From Phyllobacterium sp. T1293 (GTDB lineage: Bacteria > Pseudomonadota > Alphaproteobacteria > Rhizobiales > Rhizobiaceae): a stretch of 64,000 nt of DNA. The position numbers and the translations under genes are program-made. The notes beneath the pieces were generated by a model. That model was given only the letters and a program-made list of their open reading frames with translations, was not told where the DNA came from and searched no databases. Location: positions 501,001 through 565,000 of the forward strand of contig NZ_CP088273.1 in assembly GCF_020731415.2 (NCBI RefSeq), read 5' to 3'. This document shows, one piece after another, positions 8,906 to 16,740 of this stretch; position 1 is the first letter of the stretch; each line of letters begins with the position of its first letter.

Positions 8906-9073
8906 CCGTCATCCTCGGGCTTGACCCGAGGACCCACGGCTACGGAGATCAAACGGATTTGTATGCTCAACGCCTCTAAATTGTGGGTCCTCGGGTCAAG
9001 CCCGAGGATGACGGAGGTTGGTGTTCGAGGATGACGGAGGTTGGTGTTCGAGGATGACGGAGATGGGTGTTCG
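8906..9073. repeat. Long inverted repeat (32-bp arms, 45-bp loop) with tandem tail
   Basis: Arms 8906-8937 and 8983-9014 are perfect reverse complements. Each arm is itself partly palindromic (TCCTCGGG...CCCGAGGA). Three 23-bp tandem units follow at 9005-9027, 9028-9050 and 9051-9073. The 45-base loop is about two-thirds identical to the reverse complement of the loop of a matching element at 51280-51384, so both arms and loop belong to one mobile or duplicating unit. Confidence 0.75.
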
Positions 9074-9279
9074 AGGGCGGTGGAGAAGGCGGGGGTGGTA
9101 GGGAAAGCGAGGATGACGGAAATGGGTGGGTTACGGGGAGTAAAGCCTTGCAATCTTTGTGATTTGCAAGCCTTACGATTATCGTTGCATCCTCACTCTC
9201 CCTCATGGTGAGCTTGTCGAACCACGAACCACGAACTCCAAGCACACTCTTTGCAGATTTATGGAATCAAAACGGCAGC

Positions 9280-9510
9280 CTAGGAAGCGGGCTTCATCCT
9301 GTTCATCACCCAATCCAGCGCGTAGATGCGCAGTGCAGAGGACAGGTTGGAATTACGGTCGCGGCCTTCGTCAATGTCGGCAATCAGACCCGCAACCGTC
9401 ATGTCCCGGCTTTCGGCGATGGATGTGATAATGTCATAGAACGGGTCTTCAAGGGAAAAGCTGGTGCGGTGACCGCGGATGGTCACGGAGCGTTTGCGCA
9501 CAAGGCTCAA
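9280..9510 (-). CDS. Ribbon-helix-helix domain protein
   Basis: A 76-residue basic protein of the alphaproteobacterial RHH_4-like type: an N-terminal strand (RKRSVTIRGHRTSFSLED), two helices (FYDIITSIAESRDMTVAGLIADID), then SNLSSALRIYALDWV. RHH proteins bind DNA as dimers, usually as repressors or antitoxins. It is the last gene of sspB - DUF4169 - RHH; its ATG overlaps the previous stop codon by 4 bases (9507-9510), implying coupled translation. The target is unknown; no toxin partner is present. Confidence 0.85.
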   Translation of the reverse strand: MSLVRKRSVTIRGHRTSFSLEDPFYDIITSIAESRDMTVAGLIADIDEGRDRNSNLSSALRIYALDWVMNRMKPAS

Positions 9511-9719
9511 GGCTTGTCCTTGCCGGTATCAGTGGAAGGCGGATGGCCCTCAAGCCGGTTGCTATCGAGAAACAGTTCGCTCTTGCGACTAGCGCTCTGT
9601 TCGAACTGCTTTTCGGTTTTGGTGCGGCCAAAAACAATCCGGTTCTCGGCCGCAGTCTGCTCTTTTGCGTCCTTCGCCTTGCGCTTTTTGAATTGCCGCA
9701 GATTGACGATGTCGGCCAT
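9507..9719 (-). CDS. DUF4169 family protein
   Basis: A 70-residue, highly charged, probably helical protein. The family hallmark is the N-terminus MADIVNLRQFKKRKAKDAKE followed by AAENRIVFGRTKTEK. It begins 8 bases after the sspB stop and overlaps the RHH gene by 4 bases, so the three are surely one operon. Function unknown. The first residues (IVNLRQFKKRK) resemble the last residues of the adjacent SspB (VVSLDSFRKKK), which may point to a shared binding partner. Confidence 0.85.
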   Translation of the reverse strand: MADIVNLRQFKKRKAKDAKEQTAAENRIVFGRTKTEKQFEQSASRKSELFLDSNRLEGHPPSTDTGKDKP

Positions 9720-9727
9720 GTCAGCGG

Positions 9728-10312
9728 CTACTTTTTCTTCCGGAACGAATCCAGCGAAACAACGGAGGCTGATGTCTTTTCGCCGTTTTCCTCGCGCGCC
9801 GTATCGGTTTTCTCACCGCCGGCTTTCACAGGCTTCTTGGCTGATTTGGCTGCTGGCTTGGGCTTGGAACCCGAAGAGGCGGTCTTTGGCTTTTCGGCTG
9901 TTGGCACTGGCGCGATGCTGGTAATGCCCTGATCGTTGTCGCCAACGGTTTCTTCCACCTCGACATCGAACTCCAGCTCGAAATTGACAGAGGGGTCATA
10001 GAAGCCGCGAATAGCCGAGAAAGGAACCACAAGACGCTCGGGCACATCGCCAAAGGACAGGCCAACTTCGAAGAGCGTGTCAGTCACCTGCAGGTCCCAG
10101 AACTGGTGCTGCAGCACGATGGTCATCTGCTCGGGATATTTTTCGTGCAGACGCGTGGATATGCGCACGCCCGACGCGCCGGTCAGGAACGTGACGAAAA
10201 AATGGTGGTTGCCAGGAAGACCAGCCTTGGCGACTTCTCCAAGGACTTTGCGGATAACGCCGCGTAGCGCTTCCTGGGCCAGTATATCGTAGCGGATCAT
10301 ATCTTGTGGCAT
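9728..10312 (-). CDS. sspB: SspB-like ClpXP adaptor (alphaproteobacterial type)
   Basis: A 194-residue SspB-family adaptor that binds ssrA-tagged proteins and delivers them to ClpXP. The folded domain covers about residues 1-120 (MIRYDILAQEALRGVIRKVL, HHFFVTFLTG, PEQMTIVLQHQFWDLQV, FGDVPERLVVPFSAI). A flexible Lys/Pro/Ala-rich linker (about 125-180) leads to a conserved tail VVSLDSFRKKK, which in this family acts as the ClpX-docking peptide. It is the first gene of an operon with DUF4169 and RHH genes. The tag it would recognise is encoded by the ssrA gene about 3 kb away. Confidence 0.9.
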   Translation of the reverse strand: MPQDMIRYDILAQEALRGVIRKVLGEVAKAGLPGNHHFFVTFLTGASGVRISTRLHEKYPEQMTIVLQHQFWDLQVTDTLFEVGLSFGDVPERLVVPFSAIRGFYDPSVNFELEFDVEVEETVGDNDQGITSIAPVPTAEKPKTASSGSKPKPAAKSAKKPVKAGGEKTDTAREENGEKTSASVVSLDSFRKKK

Positions 10313-10528
10313 GCACTCTTATCCCATGGATTCGCCCCTCTCTGTCAAGCAGAGAAGACAAACGTATTTGAGCCATTATGGCGCATGGATAAAGGAATTG
10401 CGACTGGTTGTAAGCGCCTGATGTAAATAATGCCTGTCGCTCACATCTTGGGAGGTTGTGTGAGCGTCCTCACTGATGCTGTGAACGAGACAAAGTTGCT
10501 GCCATTTACCTGAGTTTGAGGGAGCATT

Positions 10529-11242
10529 TCAGCCAACGGCTTTCACGAGAGGTTGGCTGGCAGGTGCATTTGTCGCGGGTGCCGAATAGGCCCTGAGGAA
10601 AGTGCGAACCGCATTGCGCGCTGCCGTTTCCAGCTGTTCGTCAGTCAGCGATTCGCCAAACAGCGTGAGTATTTGCAGATCCGCGTTGACCAAGGCGAGA
10701 AACTGCCGGGCGGCCAGATCAAAATCATCCATCTGCAACGCACCACCATAGGACAGGCGGGCAAACAGCGCGGCGAGGGCGGTGCCAATCTTGCCGGGAC
10801 CATGCTTGCGCCAGCCTTCAAACAGTTGCGGATAGCGCTCGCCCTCGGACTGTACGAGCTTGCGCAGGAATTTGCCGTCCTGATTGCACAGGCAATTCTT
10901 GGTCAATCGAACCGCGAAAGCGCTCAAATCATCCTCAAGATTATCCGGCGTGTCGGGAAATGTCGCCAGTATGGAAAAGAGACTGGAGTTGGTGCGGTTC
11001 ATCACATCTTCGACCACAGCGGTAAAGAGTGTTTCCTTTTCGCGGTAGTGGTTGTATATAGTCTGGCGCGAAACGCACGCTTCCACAGCGATTTCGTCAA
11101 TACTCGCTCCGGCAAAGCCTTCACGGCAAAATACTTCCGCCGCCGCATCCAATATCGATAGTCGTTTTGAACATTGACCGCGTTGAGTATGGCCAAGGGT
11201 AAGGCCATTTGCCTTGTGCGCTGCTTCTTTCGGATTTGTCAT
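10529..11242 (-). CDS. TetR/AcrR-family repressor (AefR-like)
   Basis: A 237-residue TetR regulator. The N-terminal HTH lies at about 28-75 (ILDAAAEVFCREGFAGASID followed by SRQTIYNHYREKETLF), with an AefR-like ligand-binding C-terminal domain. It is divergent from the drug-efflux MFS gene at 11453. The 210-bp gap carries two abutting palindromes of TetR-operator form at 11270-11305. This layout fits a repressor controlling itself and the efflux pump in response to a substrate of the pump; the ligand is unknown. Confidence 0.88.
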   Translation of the reverse strand: MTNPKEAAHKANGLTLGHTQRGQCSKRLSILDAAAEVFCREGFAGASIDEIAVEACVSRQTIYNHYREKETLFTAVVEDVMNRTNSSLFSILATFPDTPDNLEDDLSAFAVRLTKNCLCNQDGKFLRKLVQSEGERYPQLFEGWRKHGPGKIGTALAALFARLSYGGALQMDDFDLAARQFLALVNADLQILTLFGESLTDEQLETAARNAVRTFLRAYSAPATNAPASQPLVKAVG

Positions 11243-11269
11243 GAACCAAAGATAAGGCGCATTGACGTT

Positions 11270-11305
11270 TTAGACAATAGTGTCTAATTTGACACTTGTG
11301 TCTAA
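11270..11305. promoter_or_regulatory. Tandem operator-like palindromes
   Basis: Two 18-bp palindromes lie end to end. 11270-11287 is TTAGACA-N4-TGTCTAA (perfect). 11288-11305 is TTTGACA-N4-TGTCTAA (one mismatch). They sit between the divergent tetR and MFS genes, 28 bp upstream of the tetR start, as expected for binding of two TetR dimers. Assignment to this regulator is inferred from position. Confidence 0.65.
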
Positions 11306-11452
11306 AAACATTGACACGTTGTTTTGTGATGTGACGAGCGTCCTCCCAAGCGCGCCGGCGCTTCGCAGGTAAGAATTCTGAACCTCTCCTGAGAGCAATG
11401 CAGCGCAGAAGCTGAAGAGCATCACGCTGCCGTTTTCTGAAAGATAAGCACC

Positions 11453-12661
11453 ATGACGACCTCATTCTTTCGTACGGCCCTCATTCTGGGGCTCCTGTCG
11501 GCCATCGGGCCATTTGCGATCGACATGTATCTTCCGGCCCTGCCATCAATCGGCAAGGACCTGAGCGCGGAAAACAATGTCGTGCAGATGAGCCTTCTTG
11601 CCTTCTTTATCTCATTTGCCATCTTCCAGCTGATCTACGGACCGCTTTCCGATATGTGGGGCCGTAAGGCACCGCTTTATATGGGTATCGGCCTGTTTGC
11701 CGTGGCCAGTGTTGGCTGCGCGCTTTCCAAGGACATTGAAACGCTGATCGCCTTCCGCTTCCTGCAGGGGATTGGCGGTGCGGCGGGCATGGTTATTCCG
11801 CGCGCTATCGTTCGCGATATGCATACGGGTGTGCAGGCTGCGCGCCTGATGTCATTGCTGATGCTTGTCTTCAGTATCTCTCCGATCCTGGCACCGCTGA
11901 CGGGCAGTGCTGTCATCAGTTTCTATGGCTGGCGCGGCGTATTCTGGGCGGTGACGATTGCGGCTTTCATCGGCCTGATCCTGCTATCGACCCAGCTAAA
12001 GGAAACCCGGCCACAGGCTGCACGCGTCGAAAGCGGCCTTGGCAGCGCCATGGCGGCCTATCGTCTGCTGCTGGGCGACCGCAACTTCCTGACGCTCACT
12101 TTCATCGGTGGTCTGGGTATTTCGAGCTTCCTCGTCTATCTCGCCAATTCGCCTTTCGTGCTGATTGACCATTATGGCCTGACGCCAACGCAATACAGCA
12201 TCGCCTTCTCGATCAATGCGGTTTCGTTCTTCACGGTATCGCAGCTGACCGGGTGGCTGGGTGATCGCTTTGGTCTGGTACGGGTCATGCGCATGGCGTT
12301 GACGGCCTTCTCGTTCACCATGGCCGCAATGGTTGTGGTTATGGCGCTTGGCTTCAATCAACTGCCTGTATTGGCGACGTTCCTCTTCATCGGCTACGGC
12401 TTCCTTGGGTTGGTCATCCCAACGACCGCCGTGCTGGCGCTTGAAGATCATGGCGAGATTGCCGGTACAGCATCAGCCCTGATGGGAACACTGCATTTCG
12501 TGACAGCGGCCGTTGCCATGGTGATTGCTGGCCTGTTCTTCGACGGTACAGCATTGCCGATGGCTGCGGGCATTGGCCTGTGCGCCGTGGCTGCTTTCAT
12601 CCTGACACAGGTAACAATTGCGCGCCGCCGCGTGGTTGAAGTGGAAGCTGCGGCTGAATAA
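11453..12661 (+). CDS. Bcr/CflA-type multidrug efflux MFS transporter
   Basis: A 402-residue inner-membrane protein with 12 predicted helices. The Bcr/CflA subfamily shows in the N-terminus GPFAIDMYLPALPSIGKDL, the MFS motif GPLSDMWGRKAPL (loop 2-3) and the helix-4/5 region RFLQGIGGAAGMVIPRAIVR. Family members export drugs such as bicyclomycin and other small molecules by proton antiport. It is divergent from a TetR gene with tandem operator-like sites between them, and is followed by a strong terminator. Confidence 0.9.
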   Translation: MTTSFFRTALILGLLSAIGPFAIDMYLPALPSIGKDLSAENNVVQMSLLAFFISFAIFQLIYGPLSDMWGRKAPLYMGIGLFAVASVGCALSKDIETLIAFRFLQGIGGAAGMVIPRAIVRDMHTGVQAARLMSLLMLVFSISPILAPLTGSAVISFYGWRGVFWAVTIAAFIGLILLSTQLKETRPQAARVESGLGSAMAAYRLLLGDRNFLTLTFIGGLGISSFLVYLANSPFVLIDHYGLTPTQYSIAFSINAVSFFTVSQLTGWLGDRFGLVRVMRMALTAFSFTMAAMVVVMALGFNQLPVLATFLFIGYGFLGLVIPTTAVLALEDHGEIAGTASALMGTLHFVTAAVAMVIAGLFFDGTALPMAAGIGLCAVAAFILTQVTIARRRVVEVEAAAE

Positions 12662-12684
12662 CCGGCCCCTTGCATTGATAAGAC

Positions 12685-12715
12685 AAAGGCCCGGAGCGAA
12701 CAGTTCCGGGCCTTT
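12685..12715. terminator. Bidirectional rho-independent terminator
   Basis: An 11-bp stem, AAAGGCCCGGA (12685-12695) with TCCGGGCCTTT (12705-12715), around a 9-base loop. It has A-runs and T-runs on both sides and lies between the converging MFS and ATPase genes. Confidence 0.85.
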
Positions 12716-12720
12716 TGCTG

Positions 12721-13272
12721 TCAAAGACCACCAAGCCGGGCAAGGATGAAATCGGCGCGTTCAATAATGGAGCACCTGGGAACCTCGACAAGATCATAGC
12801 CACTTTGCGCGTAGGCGTTGACCAGGGCGCGGTATGTCAATTCTGCTTCTTCGAGAGTCTGCCTGCGTTCCGCGTCCTGTTCGAAAATCTCCGGCCATGG
12901 TGGCAGGATGAACACGCTGGGGTTGTAACGGAACAGTTTTGCCGCCTGTCTCGCGTGCTCGGGGACTGGAAGTCCAATGAGATCAAAATAGCCAAGAACA
13001 TCCGGCACGCCGCGATCAAAGAACACGATTCCTTCCTGTTCAGCGGCTTCTCCATAGGATCGCAATTCCCATGAAAGCATCAGCTCGGCAAACAGCGCCT
13101 TGTTCTGCCAGGGCAGGGCTGGTCCGTTGATGGCCTGATAATTCTGAATAATCGCGCGGCCAGCCTCCGGCGCGGTGGCATAGCCGCGTTCTTTCAGATC
13201 GCGGATGAGTGTTGTCTTGCCGGCACCCGGTCCGCCGGTAAGAATCACGTAGCGGTCATTGCTCTTATGCAT
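12721..13272 (-). CDS. AAA/P-loop ATPase or kinase-like protein
   Basis: A 183-residue P-loop NTPase with Walker A GGPGAGKTT (Lys19) close to the N-terminus, a FFDRGVPDVLGYFD segment fitting Walker B, and a C-terminal ERADFILARL helix. The size and layout resemble AAA_28-type nucleoside-kinase-like ATPases. ATG 13272 was chosen because AGGAG lies 8 bases upstream; a longer frame exists but lacks a ribosome site. The next gene upstream on this strand is the ssrA RNA. Substrate unknown. Confidence 0.82.
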   Translation of the reverse strand: MHKSNDRYVILTGGPGAGKTTLIRDLKERGYATAPEAGRAIIQNYQAINGPALPWQNKALFAELMLSWELRSYGEAAEQEGIVFFDRGVPDVLGYFDLIGLPVPEHARQAAKLFRYNPSVFILPPWPEIFEQDAERRQTLEEAELTYRALVNAYAQSGYDLVEVPRCSIIERADFILARLGGL

Positions 13273-13384
13273 GGATAGACTCCTGATGGCGCAGTGCAGC
13301 CCTGCCGCCATGCGCGAATGTTGATGAAATGGAAAAAGGGTGCGCAAAGCCTGAGGATGGCTTGCAGCGCTGGAGATGTTCAGA

Positions 13385-13730
13385 AGGGGGAAAGTGGAGG
13401 TTTCTGTTGCCAGGTACCTCCGAACCCCGCCTAGAAGTGCGAACCCCTAGGACTTAATTTGAAGCGATCACACCGCAATTAAGCAGCGAGACGTGCTTCC
13501 GCATAGTTGTCGTTTGCAACTACTGAGTTAGCCCGATAACGGTGGTACAATGCCGAGCAAAAGATCGATCTTTACACCCTTGTCGATCCTATTTCGCCCC
13601 CGCCACAATGCAGTCTTGCAACTGCACTCTGGTGGAGGCGCCGGGTACCGCCCCCGGGTCCAATGGGCTTATTACATCGTCCGTTTATCACTATAGCTGG
13701 CCGAAACCAGCAGGACCTATATAGGTCGTG
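13385..13730 (-). ncRNA. ssrA: tmRNA, circularly permuted two-piece form
   Basis: Read on the minus strand, the acceptor piece comes first. It ends in CCA at 13630, preceded by acceptor strand CGCCTCC and a perfect 5-bp T-stem (CCGGG/CCCGG). A 28-base spacer (13602-13629) with a GCAGT...ACTGC hairpin follows. The coding piece then starts at 13601 with GGGGGCG, which pairs with the acceptor strand and keeps a G-U pair at position 3, the alanine identity element. The tag frame at 13515-13479 reads ANDNYAEARLAA then TAA. A final hairpin (about 13395-13422) closes the 3' side. tmRNA with SmpB rescues stalled ribosomes. The outer ends are approximate. Confidence 0.95.
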
Positions 13731-13798
13731 TCGCGACGAAATGAAAGAGTGGCATTGACAGGTTCCTGTTGGTGGGGAATGTTTCTTCTTGTCTAATG

Positions 13799-13836
13799 AG
13801 ACATCGCCTCATGCATCTGCCGGTTGTGCGATGTCT
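13799..13836 (+). other. Inverted repeat upstream of DUF2853 gene
   Basis: Nine-base perfect arms, AGACATCGC (13799-13807) and GCGATGTCT (13828-13836), around a 20-base loop, 60 bases before the DUF2853 start. It could be a leader hairpin or operator; only a short T-stretch follows, so it is a weak terminator candidate at best. Confidence 0.35.
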
Positions 13837-13896
13837 TTCGTGTCAGGGAGCGTTACAGTGCTTGGGCGCTGAACCTAACAATCAGGGGATTTATCC

Positions 13897-14208
13897 ATGA
13901 GTGACTATCTAAAAGATGTACGCATTTATGATGCCGGTGCCGATGAAGCCACGGTAGCCAAAATTGTCAAACATCTCGGAATTGCCCTGCGCAACAGGGA
14001 TTCTTCGCTCGTTTCCTGCTCGGACCCCGAAGAATTGGGCCGTGTTCGCACCAGTTGGGTTGGCAAGAAGCTCGGTGTTACCGATGCTGCCAAGGCTGAC
14101 GCCGCCATTCACGCCGTCTGCGAAAAGATGAAAGCCGACCGTTCCAAGGGGCGCGTCACCTTCTATTATCTGACGGCAAAAGAACTCGGACTGCTCGGCA
14201 GCCTCTGA
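13897..14208 (+). CDS. DUF2853 family protein
   Basis: A 103-residue soluble protein with the DUF2853 pattern: N-terminal MSDYLKDVRIYDAGADEATV, central SCSDPEELGRVRTSWVGKKL and C-terminal FYYLTAKELGLLGSL. It is a small, probably all-helical protein of unknown function. It is single-gene: tmRNA lies upstream on the other strand and a strong terminator follows directly. Confidence 0.88.
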   Translation: MSDYLKDVRIYDAGADEATVAKIVKHLGIALRNRDSSLVSCSDPEELGRVRTSWVGKKLGVTDAAKADAAIHAVCEKMKADRSKGRVTFYYLTAKELGLLGSL

Positions 14209-14229
14209 TTGTCCTCACGGATAAAATAC

Positions 14230-14254
14230 AATCCCCGGTGATTCGCCGGGGATT
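14230..14254 (+). terminator. Rho-independent terminator after DUF2853 gene
   Basis: A 9-bp stem, AATCCCCGG (14230-14238) with CCGGGGATT (14246-14254), a 7-base loop, then more T residues (14255-14256). Confidence 0.8.
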
Positions 14255-14324
14255 TTGACACCAGTGCTTGTGGATCACATAGAAGTTTTACTACTTCACA
14301 GAGCGAATCTGCTAAAGAGAAGCC

Positions 14325-15119
14325 ATGCGCGCTTATCTTGATCTTTTACAGCATGTGCTCGATACGGGCATTGATCGTGGTGACCGGACCGGTACCGGCA
14401 CGCGGTCCGTTTTCGGCTACCAGATGCGATTCGACCTGTCTGCCGGTTTTCCCGTGCTGACAACGAAGAAGCTGCATCTGAAATCCATCATCCATGAACT
14501 CCTCTGGTTCCTGAACGGCGAAACCAATATCGCCTATCTGAAGGAAAACGGCGTGACGATCTGGGATGAATGGGCCGATGAGAATGGCGACCTCGGACCC
14601 GTCTATGGTTATCAATGGCGCTCATGGCCAGCGCCCGATGGCCGCCATATCGACCAAATCGCGAATCTTGTCAGTGCGATAAAGCAGAATCCTTATTCGC
14701 GACGTCTGATCGTTTCGGCGTGGAATCCGGCGCTTGTCGATGAAATGGCACTGCCGCCCTGCCATTGCCTGTTCCAGTTCTACGTGGCCGACGGAAAGCT
14801 CTCCTGTCAGATGTATCAGCGCTCCGCGGATATTTTCCTCGGCGTGCCCTTCAACATCGCGTCCTATGCCTTGCTGACCATGATGGTGGCGCAGGCTACC
14901 GGATTGAAGCCGGGCGATTTCGTTCACACGCTGGGCGACGCTCATCTTTATGCCAACCATTTTGAGCAGGCAAAGCTGCAATTAAGCCGTACACCCGGTC
15001 ATTTGCCAACTATGCGTATCAATCCTGACGTGAAAGATCTCTTCGCCTTCAAGTTCGAAGATTTCAATCTAGACAATTACGTCTCAGAACCGAGCATCAA
15101 GGCACCCATCGCCGTATAG
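14325..15119 (+). CDS. thyA: Thymidylate synthase
   Basis: A 264-residue ThyA, the E. coli length. It methylates dUMP to dTMP using methylene-tetrahydrofolate. The catalytic Cys146 lies in [12 protein letters not shown]; the folate/dUMP sites [23 protein letters not shown]-type region (GYQWRSWP) and [20 protein letters not shown] are intact. It is followed 20 bases later by a DUF4424 gene and then folA, which recycles the dihydrofolate that ThyA makes; the three are probably one operon. Confidence 0.97.
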   Translation: MRAYLDLLQHVLDTGIDRGDRTGTGTRSVFGYQMRFDLSAGFPVLTTKKLHLKSIIHELLWFLNGETNIAYLKENGVTIWDEWADENGDLGPVYGYQWRSWPAPDGRHIDQIANLVSAIKQNPYSRRLIVSAWNPALVDEMALPPCHCLFQFYVADGKLSCQMYQRSADIFLGVPFNIASYALLTMMVAQATGLKPGDFVHTLGDAHLYANHFEQAKLQLSRTPGHLPTMRINPDVKDLFAFKFEDFNLDNYVSEPSIKAPIAV

Positions 15120-15139
15120 GCAATTGTCTGGAGGACATC

Positions 15140-16144
15140 GTGCTGAAACGCTTGTGTTTAACTGCTCTGCTTGCTTCGCTTACTTACTCTTCAATGTCAT
15201 GGGCAAATGACTCAACCGCCTCGCTGGCAACCGGCGGTCTGGTTCTTTTGCGCAATCAGGACGTATCGATGCAACAGGAAGACCTGTTCATCTCGGAAAA
15301 ACAGGTCCGGGTCGATTACGTCTTCAGCAACAGCGCCAAGGAAGATGTCGAAAGCGTCGTGGCCTTTCCGATGCCTGACATGCGGCTTGACACCCAGTCC
15401 ATGGTATCAATACCGGACCCGCAGTCGGACAATTTCTTTGATTTTACCGTCACTGCGGACGGACAGCCCATCAAGCCGCAATTGCAGCAAAGGGCGGTTG
15501 CCGGTGGTCTCGACGTTACGGATATTTTGACCGGGAAGGGGATAGCCGTATCGCCCTTTGACAGCAAAGTGATCGCGGCGATCAACGCCCTTGATGACAG
15601 CACGAAAAATGACTGGATGAGCCGGGGGCTGCTTGTCGACAGTGGCGAACTTGTTGACGGCAAGTTGAGCTATGCTCCGGCATGGATATTGAAGGCGACC
15701 TTCTGGTGGTCGATGAAGTTTCCGGCTGGCAAGGAGATACGGGTCTCGCATCGCTATACGCCGAGCGTCGGTGGTTTTGTTGCCATCCGGTTTGATCCTC
15801 TGGCCAAAACCCCGTCAGCGGAAGATGCGGCACATGCGCGAAAATATTGCCGCGACAGGGATTTTGATCAGACGGTTGCAAAAGTCCTGCAGAAAGAAGC
15901 TCCGAACAGCTATCCGTTTCGTGAAAGCTGGATTTCCTATGTGCTGACCACGGGCGCCAATTGGGCGGGGCCAATCCAGAAATTCAAGCTGACAGTTGAT
16001 AAGGGCGATCCGGATGATCTGATCAGTTTCTGCGGCACCGGTGTCAAAAAAACAGGCCCAACCACCTTCGAAATGATAGCCACTGATTTCTGGCCGACGG
16101 AAGATCTTAACATACTGCTTCTCAAGAGGAACAAGGCTCCATGA
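15140..16144 (+). CDS. DUF4424 domain protein, exported
   Basis: A 334-residue protein with a Sec signal peptide (hydrophobic 4-20, SWAN cleavage region). The DUF4424 features are ASLATGGLVLLRNQDVSMQQ near the N-terminus, EDVESVVAFPMPDM, and RVSHRYTPSVGG in the middle. GTG 15140 is supported by GGAGG six bases upstream. Its stop overlaps the folA start by 4 bases (16141-16144), so it is translationally coupled to folA, though a link between a periplasmic DUF4424 protein and folate is not evident. Function unknown. Confidence 0.85.
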   Translation: MLKRLCLTALLASLTYSSMSWANDSTASLATGGLVLLRNQDVSMQQEDLFISEKQVRVDYVFSNSAKEDVESVVAFPMPDMRLDTQSMVSIPDPQSDNFFDFTVTADGQPIKPQLQQRAVAGGLDVTDILTGKGIAVSPFDSKVIAAINALDDSTKNDWMSRGLLVDSGELVDGKLSYAPAWILKATFWWSMKFPAGKEIRVSHRYTPSVGGFVAIRFDPLAKTPSAEDAAHARKYCRDRDFDQTVAKVLQKEAPNSYPFRESWISYVLTTGANWAGPIQKFKLTVDKGDPDDLISFCGTGVKKTGPTTFEMIATDFWPTEDLNILLLKRNKAP

Positions 16145-16641
16145 TCAGTTTTGTCGTCGCTGTTGCACAGAACGGAGTTATTGGCCGTGACAATGGTCTG
16201 CCCTGGCGTCTGTCCTCTGACATGAAGCGTTTCAAGGCCGTTACGATGGGCAAGCCCATCGTAATGGGTCGCAAGACGTGGGACACTCTCGGCAAGCCAT
16301 TGCCGGGACGCACCAATATCGTCATTACCCGCGATCCGGCTTTTGCCGTGGAGGGCGTTATAGCGGTCCGTTCGGTTGACGAAGCGCTGATGATTGCCGG
16401 AAGTCATGCGGCAGCTGACAAGGTTGACGAAATCTGTGTGATCGGCGGCGGCGAGATTTATCGCCAGCTGCTTGACCGGGCAGACCGGCTTCACATCACA
16501 TGGGTTCTGGCAAATATTGAAGGAGATGCTTTCTTCCCCCCGATTGATCCCAAGATCTGGAATGAAGTTTCTCAGGAAGAATTTCCCGCAGGCGAAAAAG
16601 ACAATTATCCGACACGCTACGCGATTTACGAAAGGCGCTGA
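16141..16641 (+). CDS. folA: Dihydrofolate reductase
   Basis: A 166-residue DHFR that reduces dihydrofolate to tetrahydrofolate with NADPH. It has the family landmarks VAVAQNGVIGRDNGLPWRLS, the acidic active-site residue in SSDMKRF, the NADPH site VMGRKTWDTLGKPLPGRTNIV, and VIGGGEIY. Its position after thyA is the classical thyA-folA pairing with a DUF4424 gene inserted between. Confidence 0.96.
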   Translation: MISFVVAVAQNGVIGRDNGLPWRLSSDMKRFKAVTMGKPIVMGRKTWDTLGKPLPGRTNIVITRDPAFAVEGVIAVRSVDEALMIAGSHAAADKVDEICVIGGGEIYRQLLDRADRLHITWVLANIEGDAFFPPIDPKIWNEVSQEEFPAGEKDNYPTRYAIYERR

Positions 16642-16740
16642 AAACCGGGCGTCATATCGTGATCAATATGAAAATGTCGTGATAAGCGGGCATAATCATT
16701 CACCTTTTTACCAAATAAGCATGAAAAACCGCGCCGCGCG

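Larger units (their letters stand above)
8647..9225. repeat. Family 1 element enlarged by nested palindromic repeats
   Basis: The outer arms of family 1 are at 8647-8673 (left) and 9199-9225 (right, inverted). The sequence between them has grown to about 520 bp of a second palindrome family plus short tandem repeats. The interior next to the right arm (GATTATCGTTGCATCC) still matches family 1. The whole gap from 8602 to 9279 contains no believable gene; short ORFs across it are translations of the repeats. Confidence 0.75.

Noticed and set aside
8708..9073. Tandem 23-bp units as a CRISPR array
   Set aside because: The units abut without unique spacers and belong to the palindromic elements; no cas genes are present.
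9205..9924. 239-residue plus-strand ORF
   Set aside because: It covers repeat DNA and runs antisense through RHH, DUF4169 and sspB, which have clear family matches.
10439..10465. GCTCACA...TGTGAGC inverted repeat between sspB and tetR genes
   Set aside because: Short stem, 13-base loop, no T-run; too weak to call as a terminator or RNA.
13542..13724. 60-residue ORF on the plus strand (ending PKPAGPI)
   Set aside because: It is the antisense of the tmRNA acceptor piece and spacer.
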